This document shows positions 12,639 through 23,478 of a DNA stretch of 64,000 nt, piece after piece. Made by a program: the position numbers and the translations under genes. The notes below the pieces were generated by a model. That model was not told where the DNA came from and did no database searches. It saw nothing but the letters and a program-made list of their open reading frames with translations. The stretch is from Biscogniauxia marginata (taxonomy: Eukaryota; Ascomycota; Sordariomycetes; Xylariales; Xylariaceae): assembly GCA_022695795.1 (NCBI GenBank), contig MU404138.1:124001-188000 (forward strand). The letters run 5' to 3'. Every line of letters starts with the position of its first letter. The first letter of the stretch is position 1.

Positions 12639-14234
12639 ATGGATGCAGGTGTTATGCAGGACATCGACGTCTACCCAACTGCCAACGATAAGGTGAGGGA
12701 TAATTAACACTACCCTCAATCATCCATTCATACAAGTACTATATGGATGTAGCTCCGGCCGCGACTGGTCCTGATACTCTATAGGCTATTGATAACCTCT
12801 TCGACAACTCTGCAGACTACGTCCGGCAGCTCTCTTCCATCAACTTCTGGGACGACGTGGACAGGTCAGCCGACTCGAGCTTTGTGAATTCAACTTCGGC
12901 ATCCGTCTCACTCCAGACACCTAGTACCGCTGCCGACTCGCCAGCCTCGACATCATCCCTGGAGGCCCCAGTCATCAATTCTCACAAGCACAAGCTCGGT
13001 GGGAAGTCGGAGCCGCGCAAGAGACGGTGCTCTGACAACAAGAAGTCCAAGTTCAGCCAGGACCCGTCAGCCTTGGACTGCTCAGACTATTGGCTTCGTT
13101 TCGACAGCGACAACGAAAGCTTAGACCTATTCGAGCAGGACGTCACAAGCAAGCACGTAAGTCCCAACTACTCTGCGCCTAAGGTTTTGAAGAGAGACGA
13201 GGAGGACGTGGACTTTTTGATGAACGGCGCTGAGTTGTCGGCTGATGCACAGGTCAGAACGCCGGGTCTAGTTCATCCTCTTCCGAAGCCAAGAACAGTC
13301 GGGAGGCCCGGCAGCGTGAACAAGGTGGCTCTCCCGCCGACGAACGATCTAATTGACGATAGCGCCCTAGATCACGCGCTGTCGGATGAGGATGACCTAT
13401 TTTCTATGGCCCTAGCTGATCAACTATCGAAGAACGACTCGGCACCAGTGCCATCTGAGATACCACCTCGAGAGAGACTCTATTCCACACCCCTCAGCTG
13501 GGAGCCACCACAGCCCGGCTTTCATACCGGTATGGACTACGTGACAAACGTCAGCCAACCTTTCAGCGATCCCGAGCGCCAACGACTCTTAGCGATTGCG
13601 ATGGGCACGGGACAAGTTCCCGCACAAGCGAATTCGCGACAAGCAACAGGCATGGACTTCCGCTTTGAAATTAACCAGAGCCCAACAACGATGAGCGACA
13701 CAACGAGCAACACCCCGGAACCAAGAGCAAAGGCTGCCATCTCAAGGCCGGCAGCACCGTCGCGTGCCAACTCTTCGGAAATGGTAGACAAGAAGGACAA
13801 GCCGAAGAATAGCGACCGCGCAGCACACAATGACATTGAGCGAAAGTACCGCACCAACCTGAAGGACAAGATTGCAGAGCTACGCGATGCGATCCCCTCT
13901 CTTCGTGCCATCCCCGAAGATGGGGACGGCGAGAACTCGCCCGTAAACGCTTCAAGAACAGCACCTAAGGTTAGCAAAGTGAGTAATCGATTAAAACAAG
14001 ATTTATCGATTGATTTTCAAGAATATACGCTAACCAACCCACCAGGGTACGGTGTTGACGAAAGCAACCGAATACATTCATCAGCTCGAGCGGAGGAACC
14101 GCTCGATGGCTCAGAAGAATGAGGAACTAGCACGAAGACTGCATGCCTTCGAACAACTGGTGGGCGCAGCCCCTGGGCCGAACTGGCAACCACAGGGCTA
14201 CGGAGCTGCGGTGTTCAACCCACGATTTTCCTAG
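12639..14234 (+). CDS. bHLH transcription factor, tyrosine (SREBP/Hms1-like) type
   Basis: Nuclear DNA-binding protein, 478 residues from three exons (12639-12692, 12785-13978, 14046-14234). The basic region and helix 1 read HNDIERKYRTNLKDKIAELR from about residue 365. The tyrosine after ERK is the residue that distinguishes SREBP-type bHLH proteins from E-box-only ones. Helix 2 begins in exon 3 (VLTKATEYIHQLERR) and runs into a short leucine-zipper-like coil, so the last intron sits inside the loop. The loop is long and acidic/Asn-rich. The N-terminal two thirds is Ser/Thr/Pro/Asp-rich and disordered. There are no C-terminal membrane segments, so it is a soluble factor like yeast Hms1 or Aspergillus SrbB rather than a membrane-tethered SREBP. 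The first exon is short, MDAGVMQDIDVYPTANDK. Confidence 0.88.
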
Positions 14235-17070
14235 GGCACAAACTAGGACCAATCTCTTCCCTTCCGAATCTACAACTCTCAACTCAACGACCACTTGAAC
14301 ACTTCGATATCAAACAACAAAACTCACTTCCCCACGCCCCGGACGATTACGTTCTACCACATCACTTGCGCGAAAAGAAAGGTCACAAACAATATCCACC
14401 CAATTTACGGAACCTGATTACCTAGTCTCCGGCTCTCACCCTCGGCCCAGACGAATCTCTATATATAACAACGAATCTGCATCCATTATCGGTTGCCCAC
14501 TACAACGGAGTTTCGCGGGGTCGGTTACGGAGCATATTTATTATCCAAGAAGAACGGAATGTTGCATATGATGACATTGGGGTTCGGTGGGGAACGATCA
14601 AAAAAAAACAGCTGGCGTTTTTGGCGTGAATGGCTTCCAGACACAGGCGTAAGACGATCAGAAAGATCATCTGCCTCACGAGTAATGAACACACAAGGGA
14701 AGTGGACTTTACCGGCTTTATTGCTTTTTCTTCCACAGCAATACCAAAAAGGTTGCGGGGGGAATACTTGTTTTTTTTTTTTTTGCGGCTGCTCTGCGGT
14801 CTCGCATTTCGTTGTAAGATACCTCACCTCGACTATTTGTTTGCTTCAATGAGCATATTAGGGGGATTTTCACATAGTTTTATCTGTCAACAGCCTAGGG
14901 GCTAGACAAATTAGGATAAGAGTTATCATCTAAAGCATGATGAAGGGAACAAATAATTCATACTTAATTAATTTTCTCGATATTTGATTGTGAAAGAAAT
15001 GCTCATTTTGTCCCTTGGTTTTGAGGGTTTATCTGGTGAGACACTAAAATACTTACGCATCAGTTTTTTTTCTTTGGATCTACTACGTATCTGGTAGATT
15101 CAAATTAAATAGGTAAGTTTATAAAAACCGACAAGCGCCCGGGGTGGTGAAAAAAGGGGGTGACGGGGAAATAAAAGGGGAAGATATTGTTGAAAAGAAA
15201 TTTTCAGTTTGTCAGATTGTGAGATTGAAGGTATAAGTGAGCAAGTGAATGAGGGAGCCGAAACCCATGAAAATTACTATCTGTCTATATGTACCGAAAA
15301 GGGGCGCCAGAGAGCGAGCCTAGCCTAGCATAGTTCAAAAGCCAAGACACGTCAAGCAAGCCCCCCTATTCTATTCCTATGTTTTAACCACATACACATA
15401 CATATAGATACGTCTTTTTCTTACCAAAGGTAAGATGCGATGCCTTACGTGGCTCGAGATTTGACACACCTATCTGACCCTCCCTATCCTATCCCTCCTT
15501 GGAATTGGATGGATAGATAGATTGGAAATGCACTACCTAGTAAATACGTCCCCTCCTACTGAATCAACTTTTTACTCTTTGACACACTTTTGAGGGAAGA
15601 AAAAAAAAAGGGGGGGATGCGTGTAGGTGGGGAATCAAGGGGAAGGAAAGGAAGGGGTGTGAAGGGAGTGGAGGGGGTTTGGTAGGTACCTATGTATTGA
15701 AGGTTGGGGAACTAGGTTGTCTTGTCTTACTTTGTTTTGGTTTTTTTAGAGGGTAACCTGGCTGGAGTTAATTTGTGTGTGCATATGTACGTACGTATGT
15801 ATATAGGTAGGTACGCTTTGAATGTAATGTTAATTGGGGGGCTTGAGAGAGACGGGTATCTGGGTAGGTAGGGCTGGTTTTTGCATGATTGGGGGAAGAG
15901 GGGATTTGGAGAAATTAGATTGATACTATACGCGAATTCTCACCTAGCTTTCCCTTCTTTCCTTCCCGTCTTCTTCTTCTTCTTCTCATGGATTTCGTAT
16001 TGAACTTTTTTTTTTTCAAACCCTTTTATGAAAATAAACAAACAAATCTCGAGGTCTCGTTTACATACCCGTGGTACTTCTACGGTAGGTACTTAAAACA
16101 TAAGGTAGTCATCGGGGCTTGTGGATGGTTTTCTTCGATATATCCAATCAGGCGACAATAGCAATTTTAAGCAAAAGAGATAGAGTATCGATATGTCAGC
16201 CACGCATGTCTCCTTGTAATACTATGATATTGCTCCTATGCTTGCAATAACCTTGGCTATGTTAGAAAGAACTGGGAACACAGAATAAAGATACGACGGG
16301 CATTGGACGAAGTCAGCGAGGATGAAGATGTAAGGGACAGGTAGGGGCTGAAAATGACGGGAATGATTGTTTTTATTTTTCTATTTTTATTCTTGTAACC
16401 CATTTGTAATGTAGACTTGTCACATGAAGCTATCGCAAGAAATTCATGTTACCAAATTTATACAATCTATTAACGATTTGTCGACCTCACACCAATCATC
16501 GCGAGTGCTTTTCGTTCTTCATTAGTTTCGTACCCGAGGCTGACTGATCACCTAATTACCTTAGACACCTGCTTCACTGTCTATAGTAGCGTGCTACTTG
16601 TAAAAGCGTGGGAAGACAAAGAAATCAAGCCTTTAGATTAATACGTGTCAACCCCGGACTTTGTCTCGCCAAGGTCTCACGTCGGAAGACTTACGCGAGG
16701 AACAACACGTAGCACTGAGTAATAGCAATATATATCTCCATGTGGATTTTACAGTATAACTAAGCTTTATATACGAGCCAGGAATCGGGATACTTTATCG
16801 TGACCCCTGCCCTGACCGACTCACCCAGCTGACCATATGTGGTCATAAGAATTGCCCGGATATGTATACATCAAGTCATATTATTTCCATTCACCACCCA
16901 TGCCTTTTATTACAGGACTGGTTGGTATCCTATCTATACATAAGTACGTATAATGCATTCATGCAAATCGTGACACGTAAACTTAAGCAGGTATTCTCAT
17001 TGCCCATCCAGCGGTAGTGGAGACTTGTTCATTCCTCCCTCCCTTCTTCTCATTTTCTCTCCACCCCGTC
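14235..17070. other. Convergent 3' intergenic region
   Basis: About 2.8 kb between two genes that face each other. There are no credible frames. It contains many homopolymer and short simple-sequence runs, such as the T12 at 14770, the CTT repeats around 15970 and a GTAC/GTAT stretch near 15790. It probably contains both 3' UTRs. Confidence 0.5.
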
Positions 17071-18621
17071 TCAAGTTCTCAAGGCCTCGATATCAACGAC
17101 CTCCTTGACAGCCTCGGGGGTGAGGATGATGGGGTCCTCGTCGCCCACGCATATGCTATCCTCGATGCGGACGCCTAGGCCTCGGAAGGCTTTGGGAAAC
17201 CTGTCGTCATCGGGCACGTAGATGCCCGGCTCGATGGTGATGCAGTGCCCCTCTTTCAGGGCCACGTTGCGCGGGTACCCCGGCACGTCGTGCACGTCGA
17301 GCCCGATGTAGTGGCCTACGTGGTGCGGGAATAGTACGTCCATGAGGTTCCTGCTGAGGTCGAAGCCGAGCTGCTGAAGCTGGTCGCGCAGGGCCGCCTC
17401 GGTGATGCTGTGGAGTTTGTCCAGGGTCACGTTGGCGCTCGCACGGCATAGCGAGACGGATGAACGCTGCGCACGGAGCACCGCCTCGTAGAGATCCCGC
17501 TGCGGCGGGGTGAACCGGCCGCACACGGGCCAAGTGCGGGTTATGTCCGAGATGTAGGACCCGTACTCCCCGCCCGCATCAACAAGCACGAACTCGGACT
17601 CGTCTAGCATGCCGTTGTTTAGGACGTAGTGGATTAGCAGCGCTTTCTTCCCGCCTGCTACCACCGGTATATACGCCTGGCCGTCTAGACCGGTGGTCTG
17701 ATATTGGTAGTTTAGGAAGGCTTCTAATTCCTTCTCAAATTTCCACGGCCGCCGCATGGCTTCTGTCAGGGCGCGGCCGGACTGTTGCCCTGCACGCCGC
17801 ATATTGGCGACCTCAGCTGGGGATTTGACGGCACGGAGTACGTTGATGTGCGGTTTCAGTAACGCTGTGGGAATACCCGGAGCGGCGGACCGTAGAAGAT
17901 TGCCGATCGCTGTCGGCGCGCCGTATCTGGTCAGTTCTGCATCTGTGAAAACTTTCTTCACACCTTTCAGAGCACCAGCTAGCAAGCCGTCCAGCTGGCT
18001 TATATCCCCAGCCTCGTCGGCATTCCACACGTCCCGGGCAGCGTCGACCCCGCTCCACGGCCCGGCCCATTGCTCGGCCTTGGGATCTTTCGGTCGGCAG
18101 AAGAGGTAGAAGAGATAGTCGTCGGGGTCATCACCGGTCTTACGTAGAACAGCGAAGGAGTTAGGCTCTGAAAAGCCTGTTAGGTAGAGGAAGTTGGACT
18201 CTTGGCGGTAGGCATAGAAGACGGCACCGGAACGGTACTTGAGAGTAGCCGCGGGAAGGATGACGGCGGAATCGGGAGGCAGAGAGTGGCAGAGAGATGC
18301 GCGGCGCTCGTGGTATTCCTGGGCGGTGATACCCGGTGTGAGTTCGCCCGGTGCGAGCAGGTGGGGGTGCGTCTCGTGGACGGGTTGGCCGAAGAGGAGT
18401 TGGGAGGCGTGGACTGCAGTAGAATAGGAGCGTCTCGAGTGATATGCCGGCGATTTACGGGATTGGAGTTGGGATTGGAGTTGGGATTGGAGTTGGGATT
18501 GCGGTGATATTCGGGTAGAAGGTGTCGGTAATATGTGCCGTGTGATTGGTGGATTGGCCCGGTGAGCTTGTCGTTCGAATTGGCGCTCGAGCTGCCTCGA
18601 CGGCAATTGTCGAAGCTTCAT
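17071..18621 (-). CDS. icp55: Mitochondrial aminopeptidase P, Icp55 type
   Basis: Metallopeptidase of the M24B family. In yeast, Icp55 removes one N-terminal residue from imported mitochondrial proteins after presequence cleavage. Uninterrupted frame of 516 codons. The N-terminus is basic and Ser/Gln-rich with few acids, fitting a matrix-targeting presequence. The AMP_N domain follows (about 95-230), then the pita-bread catalytic fold. Metal ligands are visible at Asp348 and Asp359 (VDAGGEYGSYISDITRTWP), His437 (HHVGHYIGLDVHDVPGYP), Glu464 (TIEPGIYVP) and Glu487 (GVRIEDSICV), with the expected 11-residue spacing of the two aspartates. The leader contains a Q-S-Q-L repeat from a 12-bp tandem array. 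It is divergent from the Dbf4 gene, with about 1 kb between them. Confidence 0.93.
   Translation of the reverse strand: MKLRQLPSRQLERQFERQAHRANPPITRHILPTPSTRISPQSQLQSQLQSQLQSRKSPAYHSRRSYSTAVHASQLLFGQPVHETHPHLLAPGELTPGITAQEYHERRASLCHSLPPDSAVILPAATLKYRSGAVFYAYRQESNFLYLTGFSEPNSFAVLRKTGDDPDDYLFYLFCRPKDPKAEQWAGPWSGVDAARDVWNADEAGDISQLDGLLAGALKGVKKVFTDAELTRYGAPTAIGNLLRSAAPGIPTALLKPHINVLRAVKSPAEVANMRRAGQQSGRALTEAMRRPWKFEKELEAFLNYQYQTTGLDGQAYIPVVAGGKKALLIHYVLNNGMLDESEFVLVDAGGEYGSYISDITRTWPVCGRFTPPQRDLYEAVLRAQRSSVSLCRASANVTLDKLHSITEAALRDQLQQLGFDLSRNLMDVLFPHHVGHYIGLDVHDVPGYPRNVALKEGHCITIEPGIYVPDDDRFPKAFRGLGVRIEDSICVGDEDPIILTPEAVKEVVDIEALRT
18459..18501. repeat. 12-bp tandem repeat inside the Icp55 leader
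   Basis: Three full copies plus a partial copy of GGGATTGGAGTT (plus strand). On the coding strand this gives a repeated SQLQ tetrapeptide in the presequence region. The number of copies is expected to vary between strains. Confidence 0.92.
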
Positions 18622-19647
18622 ATTTGGAAAACAAAATGACAGAACAGCAGAGGGGCAGCTGATTGCAGTAATTAGGCAAATTGCCTTATAAAATCCCTTG
18701 CATTAATTTGATATGCGGGTTTGGTCTAAACCGGAAAAAGAAAAAGAAAAAGAAAACAGAAAAAAACAAAACCTCACCCGGTTACGTTATACAAGGAAGA
18801 AGAAAAGCCGATTAAGAAAATGATAAAATATCTAAGTTTATCAGAGGAACATGTGGCTTGGCTGATGAAAGAACGTTGGAGGTTGTACTGACTAAGGCTT
18901 AGCGGCCTTACCGGTTCGGGTAGTTAGTGTACAGACGACTGGTTGCCATGCTACAATGCTACAGCAGCGCGGTGCACGAGTGGGGTTGTATGATTGGTCC
19001 GTGCTCGAATATTATTGTTGACCGGGCTCTAAAAAATTGTTAGTGCTAGCGCCATCCGCGCTCCTAAAAACCAACAGGCCGAAAAGCAGCTTCATTTGCA
19101 CATCCTCTGCCTACCACACGCCCAAGCTTACATCCAGCATTCACCTACCTCCAACGCCCCTTCACCTCCAATCCCGGGCTGTTTCTCGTGTCTCTGGGAC
19201 CATTGCCTCTTGTTCAATCCTCCTCCAGTGCTTGACCAGTTCCAAATGTCCTCCTGATACTCGAGAACGGCCCGTGTCGTGTCTTTGTTGTGTCACGGTC
19301 GTCGCGTGCCCGCCCACACACCACATCCACATCCGCACACCTAGACACACCTTTGCACCCTCACCTGCAACCCCCAGCCTACCTCCGCGGCCCCTTCAAT
19401 AGCACTGGTGTCGGCAGCGACCACGCCAATTGAATCTCCGGATCTCGACTGGCTTGGATGTCTGTCCTGGGCCGGTAGACAACCAAAGGAGAGAGTATTC
19501 ACGATCCACGCCGCCCTTGGAAGACAGGCACAGGCTACTTGGCAGCCCCCGTGCCGAAGGTCCAACCTCCACATCTAATTACAGGACTTCTCAAACCGGC
19601 AACCCACGCCCCGTCACAACCACGTAGCATGGTAACAGGATATTTAT
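18622..19647. promoter_or_regulatory. Divergent promoter region icp55/dbf4
   Basis: About 1 kb between divergent genes. It has CT-rich stretches on the dbf4 side (19080-19420), an AAAAAG-type purine run near 18736-18760, and no credible gene. Individual factor sites cannot be assigned. Confidence 0.5.
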
Positions 19648-21834
19648 ATGGCAGCAGTATCTCTATCGCCCAACCCCATCGACCTCATCGTCATGTCTAG
19701 TCGAAGAGTCCCTCTTTCCTCCAACCAGAATGTTGCCAATTCTCCGCTCCGAAGTCATGCAACCGGCCATGGTACCGCTCTTAAGCAGAAACGCAACCTG
19801 GCCCAGCTGCAACGCGAGGAGCCCTATGGCCAGCCGCCCCCGGCCAAGAAGCAGATTTTAGAAGGTGGTGCACAGCGTGCCCTCAAGTCTCCCTCCCAGC
19901 AACAGCAACAGCAACACCGGGTGCCTAAGAGTCAGATTCCTACTCAGGCACGCCGAAATACCAGCAGCTATGAGAGCAAGCTAGCCAAGGAGAGATCTGC
20001 GAGCCATCACCAGCACCAGACCGAGGCTACGTCCAAGTATACGGAGAAGGATATCAATGAGATCCGAACCTGGCAGAGCCACCACCGTGCAAGATTCCCG
20101 AAGCTCGTCTTCTATTTTGACAAGGTCCCCAGCGACGTTGCCCACGGCCTGACAAAGCAGATTTCCGCATTGGGTGGCGTAAGTTAGATATGAAATGCAT
20201 CCAATTCTTGAAAGTGTAGAAAGCTGATAGCATCATTATATAGCGAGAAGCTGCCTTCTTCTCAATCGACATAACCCATGTCATCACGACCCGGCCGATC
20301 CCCCCCGAAAAGAGCGCCAACGACCGTGATGAACAGGACACGGCAGCTAAGAAAGACGGGCAGGCTCAAGAGGCAGAACAGCAGCAGACTGATACTATCA
20401 ACCCCTCCTTGCTGACCAGGTTTTCCGAGTCCTCTGTTAAGAGAAGGATATTCGACGCAGAACTACGGGCCCGAAAGCTGGCATCGCAGCCGCAGGAACA
20501 GGCTGCTAAGCAGCCTAAACGGAATATGGATGTTCTGCTACGTGCTAGGGAGATGGGAAAGAGGCTATGGTCGACGGACAAGTTGCAACGTATGATGATG
20601 CTGCTGCTTGAGGATGATCCGTATAAGTGCGCCGAAATTGCTTATGGAGCTCGAAGCAGCCGGACTGCCCATGCCGAACGAACAACCGAAGACCGCAACC
20701 TGCTTCGCCTTTTGCAAAATGAACGTGTCAACGGGCCCTCTGATCGAGACCCGACTGTGCTTGCACGGGAATTGCATCTTTTCAAAGGCCCATACCTCTA
20801 TGTGTATGATATCGAGGAGAAGCAGAAACCCATCATGGTCCGAGAGTATCCGAAGGTGACTGACAAGATGAAGAAGGGTGAATGGCCACAGTTTCAGACT
20901 GCCGCCTTGGGACGATGCCCATTTGTGGAAGACTCGGAGATTCGGGAGGCCAGGGAAGCAAAGGAAGCCCGCGAAGCTCAGGCGAAAGCCAAGGTGAAGG
21001 CCTCTGCTGAACCCAAGCCAGCTGCTCAACCGTCCAAGATGGAAGCCCCTCGACCTGTCGCTCGGAAACGAACACTAGGCGAGATGGAGCTTGGCCACAA
21101 CCGTGGATCTAGCATTACGTCGCTGGACTTCACGGGCCCAACAAAATCTTTGTTCGGTCCAAACACCGAATTCCGTCCTAATATATTTACTGGTCGTCCT
21201 CCTACGGGTCGCGTCCTCGGTGGAGAGCCGGTTGCTTCCGGAGTGCAGCCTTCGAACGTGACTTCGGCAATTCGATCCCAGATGGTCTCGTCCACTGCCA
21301 CGACACCTGGTGTCATTACTGGCTTGAGCAAGGAAGTTCATGGCCTTCAGCGCCAAGTGCTTAAGCGGAATAGCACCACCACATCCCAGGATCCTAGTTC
21401 TCGGCGGACCGCCGAAACCAGTTTCCGGGATGAGAACTCTGCCATGCGCCCATTTACATTGGGTCGCACCTCGAGTCGCAAACTAGATCTTGTCGAAGAG
21501 ACCAAAGCTGAGAAAGCTGACAATGCAGAAGCTAAGTTGGACAAGCGTACTTCTACAAAGAAGAAGCGTGACCTTAAGCCTGGTTATTGTGAGAACTGTG
21601 CAGAGAAGTACGCCGACTTTGATGAGGTATGTTGGAAGAATCCACTTCTGGAGAAAGGGTAGCTAACAATGAGCTCAGCATATTGAGTCCAAGAGGCATC
21701 GTAAATTCGCGGAAAATGACGAGAATTGGGTTGATTTGGATGACCTACTCTCCCAACTAGAACGTGTTCCGAAACGCAAGCCTTTTGCGTCCTGGACACC
21801 CTCTCTTCCCGCGAACGAAGAGGCAACTGACTAG
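19648..21834 (+). CDS. dbf4: Dbf4-type regulatory subunit of Cdc7 kinase (NimO-like)
   Basis: Activates the Cdc7 kinase (DDK), which phosphorylates the MCM helicase at replication origins. Three exons (19648-20178, 20244-21626, 21679-21834) give 689 residues. Three Dbf4 landmarks are visible. The N-terminal BRCT-like motif N starts at FPKLVFYFDKVPSDV and crosses intron 1. Motif M is the segment LFKGPYLYVYDIEEKQKPI (about 370-420). The C-terminal motif C zinc finger, CENCAEKYADFDEHIESKRH, has spacing C-x2-C-x9-H-x5-H, and intron 2 falls inside it. Linkers are rich in Gln, Lys and Ser, as usual for this fast-evolving family. An in-frame ATG at 19693 (MSSRRVPLSS) is an alternative start; I kept the first one with low preference. 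Confidence 0.92.
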
Positions 21835-23478
21835 TCTCGCTCGTTTTATTGAATCTTGCAGAATCCGACACAGGATTGTGTTCCGTCTTTGGCTTGCTTT
21901 CACAACCAAACACTGCCACGCCCTCGCTAGACAACACCCTGCCGCCAGCACATGCCAAGTCCGTTTCCTTTTTCCTCCAGACATTCTCTCTATCCTTTCC
22001 ACGGCATTCGCGGAGCGGTAATACCCCTTTTCCTCCGACCTTTAATGATCTTTCTCCGGTTCTGGTTTTCAACCGGAACTGGTCCACAATCTAATGTTTT
22101 GTTTCGAGGTTCGGCGGCATGACATGGTATTAAGTGGAGTAGCATGATATGGAGTCCTGGCGGTTTGTTTTATATCTACTTTTCGACATCCAGTCGTGCC
22201 ACATTTCATTTGTGTGCATTGTTGGCGAAGGCGGTGCTACAAATTATTTTTTTTTTGCTTTTACCCCCCGAATATTTTTCTCTTCGCGACTGGCCGGCGG
22301 GGCTGGGTAGTTTCGTTGGCAGGTCTGGCCGGCGGAAAAGTTCATGTCTTTTCTCTCTAGGCCCGTAGGTGATGTGGATGTGGCCAGCATCTAAAAACGG
22401 TTAAGTCGAGCTGACTACATATCTGTTTTAAAGGAGGAACTTCAAGGAGGCAGTGCCAATAGCATTTCACCAGGGTCGAAATGTCGGCGTGTAGATATAT
22501 GATCATTAGGTCGTGCATGTGTATAGGTTGTATTTTTCTGTGGGATTAAAAAAAAGTAATGCATGCAAATACCAGTGCCGTATTGAGCACTCTTTTCTCT
22601 ACTAGAGTAGATCAACTTACGGTGATAATTCATATTGGGACGACTTGGTAGCTAAGGGCTCGGGACTCATTCAATGGACACGGACGACATATTCACGAGA
22701 TTGGGAAAGCATCTAAATACCCACGACAAGGTTCATAAAGACGAGAACACGCACAAGAGCTCGGTTGAAAGTCATGCATACATCATATCATCTTTGGGTT
22801 TCTTATTTCATTGCTACAAACAAGCGCCACATTCCCGGCCTAGCATACCTTAGCATTATCCGTACAAGAGAAAGAAATAAGACTCCAGACCCACGAACTG
22901 GGGAGCGAGGTCGAGAAACATGTAGACTGGGAGGTATTAACGAACAACCAGTACCCCCTTTCCCTGTGCCTTTCCCTTTCTCTTTCTCGTAACCTTCCTT
23001 CCGGGAGCGAACATGCAGAGAAAAACAACAATCGTTACCAGAACCAGAACTCCTGTCCACCTGCCTGGTTGGGTATCAAGCAAATCATCATGCCCGGGGA
23101 AATTTTTTTTTTTGGTCTTTTGGTTTTTTTTTTCCGGTGTAGAATCTTTCTCGTCATCGAATCAATCAAGGCGTCATTGTTATACACTTGGGATAGGAGT
23201 ATCATCGATTGATTGATTGATGGATCCGTCCTCCCTTAACTTCCGTACGCCAGACAGTCAGTCAGGCAGGCCATGAGCGTATCGCGGTTTCATTGGTTCT
23301 GCGTTGCGGAGCAGAACAGAACAGAGCGAAATAGAATAGAATAAAGAATAATGAGGAAATGGGGGTAAAAGTGGAAAAGGAGAGAGGGGTGGAGAAATGG
23401 AGAGGACAGGAGGGGAGGGTTTTAAGCCTCGTGGATGTACGGTGCTGTGTCGTACTGGTGCGCCTCTTGTGTTGTCTC
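21835..23478. other. Convergent intergenic region
   Basis: No credible gene. Contains poly-T runs (22247, 23102), TGAT repeats near 23205-23220, and the 3' ends of two facing genes. Confidence 0.5.
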
